DNA from: Hyunsoonleella jejuensis
Lineage (GTDB): Bacteria > Bacteroidota > Bacteroidia > Flavobacteriales > Flavobacteriaceae
Assembly (NCBI RefSeq): GCF_900111025.1
Contig: NZ_FOFN01000003.1
Span: forward strand, 372,001 to 436,000
DNA: 64,000 nt
Reading direction: 5' to 3'
This document shows, piece after piece, positions 56,073-64,000 of the stretch. The first letter of the stretch is position 1. Each line of letters begins with the position of its first letter. Below the pieces are notes generated by a model. It did not search any database. It saw only the letters and a list, made by a program, of their open reading frames with translations, and was not told where the DNA came from. The translations under genes and the position numbers were made by a program.

Positions 56073-56795
56073 ATGTGGTATTATTTAATTATTGCACTTC
56101 AGGGATTTTGTATCTATCATGCGATAAAAAACAGAAGTCCGTATTATTGGATTTTTATCATTTTTTTCCTTTCGCTTATAGGTTGTATTATTTACATTAT
56201 CACACAGATTTATAATAAGAACGATGCAGAAAAAATTACTTCCGAAATAACCCATATCATCAATCCTACGAAAAAAATCAGGGACTTAGAAAAGCAATTA
56301 GAGTTTTCAGATTCTTATCAGAATAGAGTGAATCTAGCCGATGCATTTTTAGAAAATAAGGATTATCAAAATGCAATTAAACACTATCAGGAAGCTTTGG
56401 ATGGTAATTTTCAGAATGATTTTTATGTGATTAAAAATATGATTGAAGCTTTTTATCATTTGGAAGATTATAAAAATGTAATTAAGTATGCGGCACAAAT
56501 AAAATCACATCAAGAATTTACAAAATCTAGAACACAGTTTTTATATGGTTTAGCTCTTGAGGAGGAAGGCTTTACTGGGGAAGCAGAAGACAACTTAAAA
56601 ACTATTGATATAAGATTTTCTTTTTACGAAGAACGCTTAGTGTATGCAAAATTTTTGATGAAGCATGGCCGTAAAGAACGGGCAAAAGATATTTTAGAGA
56701 CATTAGTTTCTGAAGGAGAGCATATGACAAAACCCAACAAGAAAATCTACAATGCTGTAATAACTGAAGCTCAAAAATTGTTGGCAGACCTATAG
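56073..56795 (+). CDS. Membrane-anchored TPR protein
   Basis: 240 residues. Two N-terminal membrane segments (about 2-20 and 26-45, IALQGFCIYHAIKNRSPYYW with an intervening turn) resemble the short PLDc_N-type membrane anchor. TPR repeats follow from about residue 80 (RVNLADAFLENKDYQNAIKHY, FLYGLALEEEGFTGEAEDNL) to the end. A scaffold or interaction role is inferred; partner unknown. Convergent with the bTHX gene one base away. Confidence 0.78.
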   Translation: MWYYLIIALQGFCIYHAIKNRSPYYWIFIIFFLSLIGCIIYIITQIYNKNDAEKITSEITHIINPTKKIRDLEKQLEFSDSYQNRVNLADAFLENKDYQNAIKHYQEALDGNFQNDFYVIKNMIEAFYHLEDYKNVIKYAAQIKSHQEFTKSRTQFLYGLALEEEGFTGEAEDNLKTIDIRFSFYEERLVYAKFLMKHGRKERAKDILETLVSEGEHMTKPNKKIYNAVITEAQKLLADL

Positions 56796-56930
56796 CTATT
56801 TGGCTTTAGCTTTATTACCAATACTTATTTTTTGTTCTATGCTAGGTTTCTTTTTAATTCTTGGTCGTCTGGCCCCAAACGTACCCCGGTTTATTTTTCC
56901 GCGTTTTGTTTTTTTATCTCCTTTTCCCAT
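56796..56930 (-). CDS. 30S ribosomal protein bTHX
   Basis: 44 residues from ATG 56930 (MGKGDKKTKRGKINRGTFGA); the frame is open further upstream, but the family starts here. Highly basic, matching bTHX, which binds the head of the 30S subunit. Divergent from the UDG-family gene. Confidence 0.9.
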   Translation of the reverse strand: MGKGDKKTKRGKINRGTFGARRPRIKKKPSIEQKISIGNKAKAK

Positions 56931-56971
56931 AATTTGCTTTACATTTAAGTGAATAATCAATATAACGTTTT

Positions 56972-57661
56972 TTGTTTTTAAAGTCAAGTTTGTTCATACA
57001 TAAACACCCATATCCGCCATTTATTCAAAAAGACACCAAAAAATTAATCGTTGGCACATTACCGCCACCACGATTTTCAACAGGTGAACTTTTAGAAAAA
57101 GATGTAGATTTTTGCTACGGAAGCTATTACAATTCACTTTGGTTGTTTATTGATAAAATTTACAACTTAAACTTAAGGTTTGATAATTCTGAACAAGCTG
57201 TAATACAACGAAAACAGTTTTTAATTCAACATAAAATAGGTGTTTGCGATATTGTTGAAAGCTGTGAACGCGATAAAATTGATGCTTCAGATTTAGGGAT
57301 GAAAAATATCAAGATCAGAGATATTATTGGCTATTTAAAACAATTCCCTAATGTTGACACAATTTTATTTACTGGAGGCAATAGTAAAAACGGACCAGAA
57401 TATTTCTTCAGAAGGCATATTAAAGAACATGGTTTGAAGCTGGAATTGGTTTCTGACGAAATTCCAAGAATTCATCAATTTACATTGGCTTCAAGGCATA
57501 GCGAAATACCTAGGGCAATAAAAACCATATCGCTAACCTCTCCATCAGGATCGGCAAATCGAGCTATTGGTAGTATTCCACTTTACCAACAACTAAAAGC
57601 AAAAAATCCAGAGTTTACAACTTTTGACTTTCGGGTGATGCAATATCGTAGGGTTTTTTAA
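56972..57661 (+). CDS. Uracil-DNA glycosylase family protein
   Basis: About 229 residues from a TTG at 56972 (another TTG at 56990 is possible; no ATG precedes the conserved core). Core LIVGTLPPPRFSTG and DVDFCYGSYYNSLW correspond to the UDG motif 1 and substrate pocket; the C-terminal SPSGSANRAIG holds the second active-site loop. Probably a base-excision DNA glycosylase; which base it removes is not clear. Confidence 0.8.
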   Translation: MFLKSSLFIHKHPYPPFIQKDTKKLIVGTLPPPRFSTGELLEKDVDFCYGSYYNSLWLFIDKIYNLNLRFDNSEQAVIQRKQFLIQHKIGVCDIVESCERDKIDASDLGMKNIKIRDIIGYLKQFPNVDTILFTGGNSKNGPEYFFRRHIKEHGLKLELVSDEIPRIHQFTLASRHSEIPRAIKTISLTSPSGSANRAIGSIPLYQQLKAKNPEFTTFDFRVMQYRRVF

Positions 57662-57784
57662 GTAAGTTTTTAAAAATTAGCCAAATAAATAGGTGTACCT
57701 TCGCATCTTTAATAATAAAGGGATAAAATTCATAACAGTTTCTAATCTCAAAATACCCGATAAAGGGTTTACTAAACAATTTAT

Positions 57785-59065
57785 ATGTCATTTCAATCTT
57801 TAGGCTTGTCCGAAGCCTTGCTAAAAGCAGTTAGCAAAAAAGGATATACCACCCCGAGTCCAATTCAACAAAAAGCAATACCACCAATTTTAGAAGGAAA
57901 AGATGTTTTAGCATCTGCACAAACAGGTACGGGAAAAACAGCTGGGTTTACATTGCCTCTGTTACACTTACTTTCTGAAAATCCGAAACAAAAATTTAGA
58001 CCTATTCGCGCATTAATTTTAACGCCAACTCGAGAATTAGCAGCGCAAGTATATGCCAATGTAAAGGAATATAGTGAGTTTTTAAATTTACGAAGTGCCG
58101 TTATTTTTGGTGGGGTTAATCAAAAACCACAAGCAGCAACTATGAGACAAGGTGTTGATATCTTGGTAGCTACACCAGGACGCTTGCTTGATTTACAAAA
58201 TCAAGGTTTATTATCATTAAAGCGGGTAGAAATTTTTGTTTTGGATGAAGCCGATCGCATGTTAGACATGGGGTTTTTAAGAGATATTCAAAAGGTTATT
58301 GATATGATGCCCGAGAAGCGTCAGAACTTGATGTTTTCAGCAACCTTCTCTAAAGATATTAAGAAGTTGGCACATGGTATTTTAAACCATCCTGTTCAAG
58401 TTGAAGCCACTCCTGAAAATACGACTGTTGAGGCAATTGCGCAGAAAGTATATCGTGTAGCAAAAGATAAAAAAACAGGGCTGATTATAAAACTAATTAC
58501 TGATGGTAATTGGAAGCAAGTATTAGTATTTACAAGAACAAAACATGGTGCGAATAGACTTTGCGAGAAAATGGTTAAGTCGGGCATAACGGCAGCGGCA
58601 ATTCATGGCAATAAAAGTCAAGGTGCTAGAACAAAAGCACTTGCAGGTTTTAAAAACGGAACGGTTAGGGTTTTGGTGGCTACAGATATTGCCGCTCGAG
58701 GACTGGATATACCATTATTGCCACACGTTATAAATTTTGAATTGCCTAATATCTCTGAAGACTATGTACATAGAATTGGTAGAACGGGTAGAGCAGGTGC
58801 TAGTGGTGAAGCCTTATCGCTGGTAAGCGCAGATGAAACAACTTTTTTAAGAGATATTGAAAAGTTAATTGAAATGAAATTACCTGTTCAAATTATTGAC
58901 GGATTTGAACCCGATCCTAATGCATTAACAGCACCCATAAAACAAGGACAAGGACGACAAAATCGAAGTAGAAGAAATTCAAATAATTCAGGTAATTCAA
59001 ATAGAAACTCCAACCGAAATAATAAGTCTAGACGTCCTAAACGTAATAACGATAGACGTAACTAA
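57785..59065 (+). CDS. rhlE: DEAD-box RNA helicase, RhlE-like
   Basis: 426-residue ATP-dependent RNA helicase. Q motif [15 protein letters not shown], Walker [15 protein letters not shown] box [17 protein letters not shown] motif, [12 protein letters not shown] and [10 protein letters not shown] are all present. The C-terminal ~50 residues are Arg/Asn-rich ([20 protein letters not shown]), a low-complexity RNA-binding tail. Likely acts in ribosome assembly or RNA turnover. Confidence 0.95.
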   Translation: MSFQSLGLSEALLKAVSKKGYTTPSPIQQKAIPPILEGKDVLASAQTGTGKTAGFTLPLLHLLSENPKQKFRPIRALILTPTRELAAQVYANVKEYSEFLNLRSAVIFGGVNQKPQAATMRQGVDILVATPGRLLDLQNQGLLSLKRVEIFVLDEADRMLDMGFLRDIQKVIDMMPEKRQNLMFSATFSKDIKKLAHGILNHPVQVEATPENTTVEAIAQKVYRVAKDKKTGLIIKLITDGNWKQVLVFTRTKHGANRLCEKMVKSGITAAAIHGNKSQGARTKALAGFKNGTVRVLVATDIAARGLDIPLLPHVINFELPNISEDYVHRIGRTGRAGASGEALSLVSADETTFLRDIEKLIEMKLPVQIIDGFEPDPNALTAPIKQGQGRQNRSRRNSNNSGNSNRNSNRNNKSRRPKRNNDRRN

Positions 59066-59144
59066 GCAGTCATGCAACACGTTTAAAAGATAAAACTATT
59101 GAGGTTTTGCCAATAAGTTTCGAGTAAGTTGGACCAGACAAAAG

Positions 59145-59372
59145 ATGAAATCACAACCAAATAATCCTCTTCACGGTGTAAAGTTAGAACAAATAATTAA
59201 TGATTTGGTAGCCCACTATGGATGGGAATTTATGGGCTATACTATTAAAATTAAATGCTTTACACATAACCCGTCCGTAAAATCTAGCTTGAAATTTTTA
59301 CGGCGCACACCTTGGGCAAGATCAAAGGTAGAAATTATGTATGTAAAAATGTTGGAGCATAAGAAAGTGTAG
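59145..59372 (+). CDS. VF530-family DNA-binding protein
   Basis: 75-residue protein of the VF530/DUF2132 family. Hallmarks: [40 protein letters not shown] and KVEIMYVK. Small, basic and cytoplasmic. Ends about 80 bases after rhlE begins its 3' spacer; possibly in the same transcript. Confidence 0.9.
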   Translation: MKSQPNNPLHGVKLEQIINDLVAHYGWEFMGYTIKIKCFTHNPSVKSSLKFLRRTPWARSKVEIMYVKMLEHKKV

Positions 59373-59423
59373 TTATCTATTTTTTGTCATAAAAGTAGGA
59401 TTACACCAAGGTGTTTAAACAAA

Positions 59424-59456
59424 AAAAACCATTAACAAAAGCTTATTAATGGTCTC
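59424..59456 (-). terminator. Terminator of the EF-hand gene
   Basis: ACCATTAATAAG and the T-run side TTGTTAATGGTTTTTTTTG form a hairpin with the T-tract on the minus strand; it also faces the end of the VF530 gene. Confidence 0.7.
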
Positions 59457-59477
59457 TAATTCGTTTGGAAAGAAAGT

Positions 59478-59777
59478 TTATTCCTTATTTTTCTTTTTGG
59501 CTTTAGCAAAATTGGCTTTAAGCTCATCTAGTGTTACTAAACCATCTTTATCACCATCCATTCTGTTAAACCTTTTTTCGAGCATTTCTTCGGTAATCTC
59601 ATTTTTGCGCTTCGCGTTTTTAAACTCTTCTAAAGTTATGGCGCCATCTTCATTGAGATCAAAACGTTTAAAAACTTTTTCTGGGTTTGGTTTCTTTTTT
59701 TCTTGAGCATAAGTAGATAAAGAAAAAGCAAATAATGCTAGCGTAATAAGGCTTAATTTTACAATATTTAAGTTCAT
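59478..59777 (-). CDS. EF-hand calcium-binding protein, exported
   Basis: 99 residues with a signal peptide (cleaved after TYAQ, about residue 24). Two EF-hand loops are visible: DLNEDGAITLEE (about 39-50) and DGDKDGLVTLDE (about 74-85). Likely binds calcium in the periplasm or outside. Monocistronic with its own terminator. Confidence 0.88.
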   Translation of the reverse strand: MNLNIVKLSLITLALFAFSLSTYAQEKKKPNPEKVFKRFDLNEDGAITLEEFKNAKRKNEITEEMLEKRFNRMDGDKDGLVTLDELKANFAKAKKKNKE

Positions 59778-59881
59778 AATTTAGAGTTTTAATTTGTTAG
59801 TTAATAGTGCTTAAGACTATTTTAAATCAAAAAGGTTTAAATACGACCTTAAATATTTTCACGATAATTACTAAATATTTT

Positions 59882-59909
59882 TATAACTTCACTAAGAAGT
59901 GAAGTTATA
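59882..59909. terminator. 12-base perfect inverted repeat after the trp operon
   Basis: TATAACTTCACT-AAGA-AGTGAAGTTATA. It lies 11 bases past the last gene of the trp transcript; the 3' side is A-rich rather than T-rich, so termination is uncertain. Confidence 0.45.
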
Positions 59910-59920
59910 GCGCACTAGGG

Positions 59921-60145
59921 CTATGACATCATTTTACTGGTAAATTTTATAACTATTAACCGTATTAAAAGTAAAAAAGGGAAGCCATGCATTAGTGCAT
60001 CAAACCAATCCATAAGTTGCATATGGTTAGCGCCTCCGGCAATCCATTTTAGTTTACCCCAAAGGTGTGGTTCTGGAAAAAACGGTGCTAAGCCTAAAGT
60101 GAGGCATAGTAAAATAATAAGTTTCCAATCATTAAGTAATTTCAT
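59921..60145 (-). CDS. Small membrane protein downstream of trpA
   Basis: 74 residues with two hydrophobic segments (LIILLCLTLGLAPFF and FPFLLLIRLIVIKF) flanking an acidic/aromatic loop (HLWGKLKWIAGGANH). It starts directly after the trpA stop with no spacer, so it is translated from the trp transcript. No family function known. Confidence 0.65.
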   Translation of the reverse strand: MKLLNDWKLIILLCLTLGLAPFFPEPHLWGKLKWIAGGANHMQLMDWFDALMHGFPFLLLIRLIVIKFTSKMMS

Positions 60146-60910
60146 TTAATTAAGAATTGAATTTACAAACTCATTGATGCCTTCTACACCCCTATTAGTG
60201 ATATGCTTTACAAACGCACTACCTATAATTGCACCTTTAGCATATTTCGTAGCTTGCGTAAAGGTCTCTTTATTACTTATTCCAAAACCGATAACCTGTG
60301 GATTATTAAGGTTCATTTTTCCTATGCGCTCGAAATAAGCGGTTTGCTCATCGCCAAAACCAGATTTGGCACCAGTGGTGCTGGCACTACTTACCATGTA
60401 AATAAATCCGTTTGAAATGGAATCTATATAGCGAATGCGTTCTTCGCTAGTTTGCGGGGTAATTAAAAACACATTTAGTAATCCATATTTTTCAAAAATG
60501 GCTTGGTACTGTTCATGATATACATCAACAGGCAGGTCTGGAATTATCAAGCCATCAATACCTAGTTCTTGACATTTTTTACAAAAGGCTTCAACACCAT
60601 ATTGAAACATAGGGTTGAAGTAGCCCATGATAATTAGTGGAATATCTACTGTTTTTCTAATGTCTTTTAATTGCTTAAAAAGCACTTCTGTAGTCATTCC
60701 GTTTTTTAAGGCGGCAGTTGAGCTGTCTTGAATCGTAGGGCCATCGGCTAAAGGATCACTAAACGGTAAACCTATCTCTATCATATCCACACCATTTTTT
60801 TCTAAATCTTGAATGATGGAAACTGTATCGTTTAAATTGGGATATCCAGCTGTAAAATATATGGATAGTAGCTTTTTGTTTTCTCCTAGTTTTTTATTTA
60901 TTCTGTTCAC
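60146..60910 (-). CDS. trpA: Tryptophan synthase alpha chain
   Basis: 254-residue TrpA, cleaving indole-3-glycerol phosphate to indole. Catalytic Glu is in MIEIGLPFSDPLADGP and the second Asp in DGLIIPDLPVD; GFGISNKETF is the phosphate site. Three bases after trpFB; last recognised enzyme of the trp operon. Confidence 0.96.
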   Translation of the reverse strand: MNRINKKLGENKKLLSIYFTAGYPNLNDTVSIIQDLEKNGVDMIEIGLPFSDPLADGPTIQDSSTAALKNGMTTEVLFKQLKDIRKTVDIPLIIMGYFNPMFQYGVEAFCKKCQELGIDGLIIPDLPVDVYHEQYQAIFEKYGLLNVFLITPQTSEERIRYIDSISNGFIYMVSSASTTGAKSGFGDEQTAYFERIGKMNLNNPQVIGFGISNKETFTQATKYAKGAIIGSAFVKHITNRGVEGINEFVNSILN

Positions 60911-60913
60911 AAC

Positions 60914-62737
60914 TTAAATTTTAAAATAATCTATATAGTTCTGCAAATCCTTATCTCCTCTACCTGATAAACTTACCACAATTACATCGCTTGGTTTAAA
61001 TGTTTTATGCCCAAAAATTGCTAAGGCATGTGAGGTTTCAATGGCAGGAATAATACCCTCTAATTTCGAGAGTTCTAATCCGGCTTCCATGGCATCACTG
61101 TCGGTAATAGACATAAATTCTGCACGACCTGTTTTTGATAGATGCGCGTGCATTGGGCCAACCCCTGGATAGTCTAACCCTGCCGAAATAGAGTAGGGTT
61201 CTGTAATTTGGCCGTCTTTGGTTTGCATCAATAGCGTTTTGCAACCATGAATTATACCTTCATTTCCAAGAACGGAAGTTGCAGCGCTTTCTCCAGAATC
61301 TACTCCTAAACCGGCGGCTTCAACGGCGATAATACCAACATCTGGCTCGTGCAAATAATGATAATACGTACCAGCAGCATTACTACCACCACCAATACAT
61401 GCTACAACATAATCTGGGTTTTCTCTACCTTCTTGTTCTCGTAATTGCCATTTAATTTCTTCTGAAATAACCGCTTGAAACCTTGTTACCATATCTGGGT
61501 ACGGGTGCGGGCCAATAGCTGAACCTATAATGTAATGTGTGTCTACAGGATTATTAATCCAATCGCGTATGGCTTCATTTGTAGCGTCTTTTAAGGTACG
61601 ACTTCCAGAAAGCGCAGGTACTACTTTTGCGCCCAACATTTTCATTCTAGCAACATTTGGTGCTTGTCGTGCAATATCAATTTCACCCATATACACAATA
61701 CATTCCATTCCCATAAGAGCACATACCGTAGCGGTTGCAACACCGTGCTGTCCTGCTCCAGTTTCGGCAATTATTCTGGTTTTTCCCAAACGTTTCGCCA
61801 TAAGAATTTGCCCTATGGTATTGTTAATTTTATGAGCTCCAGTATGATTTAAATCCTCACGTTTCAGGTAAATTTTTGTATTATATTTTTCCGATAGGCG
61901 TTTTGCAAAATAGAGTGGGGAAGGGCGCCCAACATAATCTTTTAAAAGCTTATCAAATTCCTTTTGAAAATCTGGTTCTGCCATTATTTTTAAGTAATTC
62001 TGGCGTAACTCCTCTACATTCGGGTATAACATTTCAGGGATAAACGCACCCCCAAATTCGCCATAGTATCCTTTGTCATCTACGTTGTAATTCTCCATGT
62101 TCTTATTACTCAGTTTATTTATAAATTCTCTTAGTATACTACTATTTTTAAGCCCTGGTTCTGTTTCAAATTTGCTATTAACATCTAAAGCGTAGCAATA
62201 TTCTGAGGCTTTACTTTCTTTAAATTGTTTAAGTTCTTCAACTTGGTCTAAACCTATGCCACCGCTTAAAAAGAAAGGTTTGGTTGATGGGTAATTGTTC
62301 AGTAAGCTCCAATCAAATCTATAACCATTCCCTCCTGGGAGTTTGCCTTTCGTGTCAAATAAAAAGAAATCACAAACATTTTCATACGCCTCTAAAACAT
62401 CAAAATTAAATCCATCTTTCACAGAGAATACTTTGATGATTTCAATGGGTCTAGATAATAATTTTGTAGAACGTAAAATACTACAAAAATATGGCGACTC
62501 CTCCCCATGCAATTGCACAACATCAAGCTTAAATTCATTTACTTTTTTTATGATAGTGCTAACTTCTTCATTAACGAAAACACCTACTTTTTTAATGTCT
62601 TCTGAAATTTCAGGAATCTTTGTATCAAAGTGCCTAGGCGTATCTTCGTAAAAAATAAAACCAAGATAATCAGGTTTTAAGCTAGCAACTTGCTTAATAT
62701 TATCTTGATATTTCATACCACAAACTTTTAATTTCAT
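60914..62737 (-). CDS. trpFB: Fused phosphoribosylanthranilate isomerase / tryptophan synthase beta
   Basis: A single 607-residue frame. Residues 1-207 are TrpF: KVCGMK with catalytic Cys6, FLFDTKG, and the C-terminal [14 protein letters not shown]. From Met214 (ATG 62098), residues 214-607 are Trp[16 protein letters not shown], the PLP lysine in [10 protein letters not shown], and GGGSNAAG. Only about six residues (KLSNKN) join them. A tandem TAATAA lies just before the TrpB ATG, but in another frame. TrpB could also start independently at 62098. It overlaps trpC by four bases. Confidence 0.9.
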   Translation of the reverse strand: MKLKVCGMKYQDNIKQVASLKPDYLGFIFYEDTPRHFDTKIPEISEDIKKVGVFVNEEVSTIIKKVNEFKLDVVQLHGEESPYFCSILRSTKLLSRPIEIIKVFSVKDGFNFDVLEAYENVCDFFLFDTKGKLPGGNGYRFDWSLLNNYPSTKPFFLSGGIGLDQVEELKQFKESKASEYCYALDVNSKFETEPGLKNSSILREFINKLSNKNMENYNVDDKGYYGEFGGAFIPEMLYPNVEELRQNYLKIMAEPDFQKEFDKLLKDYVGRPSPLYFAKRLSEKYNTKIYLKREDLNHTGAHKINNTIGQILMAKRLGKTRIIAETGAGQHGVATATVCALMGMECIVYMGEIDIARQAPNVARMKMLGAKVVPALSGSRTLKDATNEAIRDWINNPVDTHYIIGSAIGPHPYPDMVTRFQAVISEEIKWQLREQEGRENPDYVVACIGGGSNAAGTYYHYLHEPDVGIIAVEAAGLGVDSGESAATSVLGNEGIIHGCKTLLMQTKDGQITEPYSISAGLDYPGVGPMHAHLSKTGRAEFMSITDSDAMEAGLELSKLEGIIPAIETSHALAIFGHKTFKPSDVIVVSLSGRGDKDLQNYIDYFKI

Positions 62738-63519
62738 GCTTCTAAGGTTTTAATGAAATCTGTAGCGCTGGCTCCAGGATTATCTGTTTTCATAAAGTTT
62801 TCACCTATTAAAAATCCTTGGTAACCATAAGGTTGTAATTCTTTAATAGCGTTAATATTACTTATGCCACTTTCTGAAACTTTCACAAAATCATCTGGAA
62901 TAAGAGTACTTAGTTGTTTACTCGTTTCTAAGCTAACATCAAAGGTCTTTAAATTTCTATTGTTAACCCCAAGCATATCTAAACTGGGCATTACAGATTT
63001 GTGTAGCTCCTCTTCATTGTGAACCTCTAATAACACATCAAGATTTAACTGTTTAGCAAATTGCGAAAATTGTTTAATGTTGTCTCGAGTAAGTATGGCA
63101 GCAATAAGTAAAATAACATCAGCTCCGTAGGCTTTTGCTTCTAGAATTTGGTATTCATCAATGATAAATTCTTTTCTTAGTAGCGGTAAGTTGCAACTAG
63201 CTCTTGCAGTAAGTAAATCGTCTAAGGAACCACCAAAATATTTGCCATCCGTTAATACAGACATACCACAAACTCCTGCATTTTCATACCCTTTAGCAAC
63301 GTCTTGTACATTTAGCCCATTATTAATCACTGATTTTGAAGGCGAACGTCTTTTGTGTTCGGCTATAATACCTGATTTACTATTTTTTAGATTGCTAGTT
63401 AATGAAACCGTAGGTCTTTCGAATAAAACAGATTGTTCTAATTGAGAAATGGGAATTAGCTCTTTTCTAAGTGCTACTTCTTTTCTTTTATCTATGGTAA
63501 TTTTATCTAAGATATTCAT
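62734..63519 (-). CDS. trpC: Indole-3-glycerol phosphate synthase
   Basis: 261-residue TrpC. Conserved [13 protein letters not shown] (catalytic Lys), [36 protein letters not shown] and SESGI are visible. Separate from TrpF here. Overlaps trpD by four bases and trpFB by four bases. Confidence 0.96.
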   Translation of the reverse strand: MNILDKITIDKRKEVALRKELIPISQLEQSVLFERPTVSLTSNLKNSKSGIIAEHKRRSPSKSVINNGLNVQDVAKGYENAGVCGMSVLTDGKYFGGSLDDLLTARASCNLPLLRKEFIIDEYQILEAKAYGADVILLIAAILTRDNIKQFSQFAKQLNLDVLLEVHNEEELHKSVMPSLDMLGVNNRNLKTFDVSLETSKQLSTLIPDDFVKVSESGISNINAIKELQPYGYQGFLIGENFMKTDNPGASATDFIKTLEA

Positions 63520-64000
63520 TTACTCAATTCAATTAAAGTGTCTAAACTTTGTTTTGCCTTACCTGATAGTAGTGATTCTTTGGCTATTTCAAAACCTTCA
63601 TGATGTGAAATTTGTTTACTTGTTGCAATAGCCAATCCTGCATTAGCGCACACTACGTTATTTTGGGCTTCTGTACCTTTTCCATCTATAATGTCAACAA
63701 ATATTTTTGCGGCGTCATCTACCGTATTTCCCCCAAAAATGGCTTCTTGTGGTATTTTTGATAGACTCAAATCTTCTGGTGAGAACAATTTTTCAGAATG
63801 ATTGGAAACAATTTTAGCTTTTCCCGTTAATGAAATTTCATCGTAACCATCTAATGCATAAACAATACTATAATTTTTGTCTGTATTTTGATAGATGAAA
63901 CTGTACAAGCGCAATAATTCTAAGCTAAAAACACCCAACATTTGATTTTTGGGGAACGAAGGATTTACCATTGGGCCTAACATATTGAAAAAGGTTTTAA
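63516..64000 (-). CDS. trpD: Anthranilate phosphoribosyltransferase, 5'-truncated by window edge
   Basis: C-terminal part of TrpD, frame open to the window end. NMLGPMVNPSFPKNQ and YALDGYDEISLTGKAK are characteristic; anthranilate is joined to PRPP. The gene continues beyond base 64000, upstream of trpC in the operon. Confidence 0.95.
   Translation of the reverse strand, partial: KTFFNMLGPMVNPSFPKNQMLGVFSLELLRLYSFIYQNTDKNYSIVYALDGYDEISLTGKAKIVSNHSEKLFSPEDLSLSKIPQEAIFGGNTVDDAAKIFVDIIDGKGTEAQNNVVCANAGLAIATSKQISHHEGFEIAKESLLSGKAKQSLDTLIELSK

Noticed and set aside
1-64000. CRISPR array, prophage, toxin-antitoxin or defence island
   Set aside because: No regularly spaced repeats, no cas, phage structural or integrase genes, and no recognisable toxin/antitoxin or restriction genes on either strand.

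Overview
The window looks like chromosomal DNA from a member of the Flavobacteriaceae (Bacteroidota), probably marine. The evidence is low GC, almost no Shine-Dalgarno sequences, TAnnTTTG-type -7 promoter boxes, a cellobiose phosphorylase/sulfatase locus, and many genes that are standard in that family (RskA/SigK with DUF4331, LETM1-related biofilm protein, bTHX, VF530, DUF819). Both ends cut through genes: a sugar symporter at base 1 and trpD at base 64000. Most of the window is core genome; I see no CRISPR array, prophage, transposase or recognisable defence system.

Layout. 1-10.5 kb (+): end of a polysaccharide-utilisation locus with two GPH-type sugar symporters, two different GH94 phosphorylases (one a clear cellobiose phosphorylase), a lipoprotein sulfatase and a lipoprotein GH3. 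The picture is extracytoplasmic trimming followed by uptake and cytoplasmic phosphorolysis. 10.6-19 kb: Fe-S protein, prfC, idi, a PTPS-family gene, tRNA-Thr, a DUF4369-like lipoprotein, DUF819, AlkB, VanX, and a decayed membrane-protein gene. 19-25 kb: LETM1-related protein, then a DUF4331/DUF4331/TPR group convergent with an ECF sigma/anti-sigma pair; the DUF4331 gene and the sigma gene share a promoter-like motif. 25-30.3 kb: three SurA-like chaperone genes and a MoxR ATPase.

30-45 kb: a polytopic membrane protein, aconitase, Mpl, a dienelactone hydrolase, an amidase, and a minus-strand envelope operon rsfS-ftsH-LUD-cdsA-psd-ACBP, with birA divergent; then an SRPBCC protein and pyrE. 45-55 kb: Nudix hydrolase, M14 peptidase, SulP, two accessory genes each preceded by a copy of one repeat (cassette-like), HEAT protein, coaD and ddl with a REP-like inverted pair between them, PASTA protein, RluD. 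55-64 kb: yaaA, TPR protein, bTHX, a UDG-family protein, RhlE helicase, VF530, EF-hand protein, and the trp operon trpD-trpC-trpFB-trpA, in which trpF and trpB are one continuous reading frame.

The items most worth following are the shared sigma/DUF4331 promoter motif, the repeat-flanked gene cassettes at 49.3-50.8 kb, the GH94 pair with an atypical GH3, and the trpF-trpB fusion.
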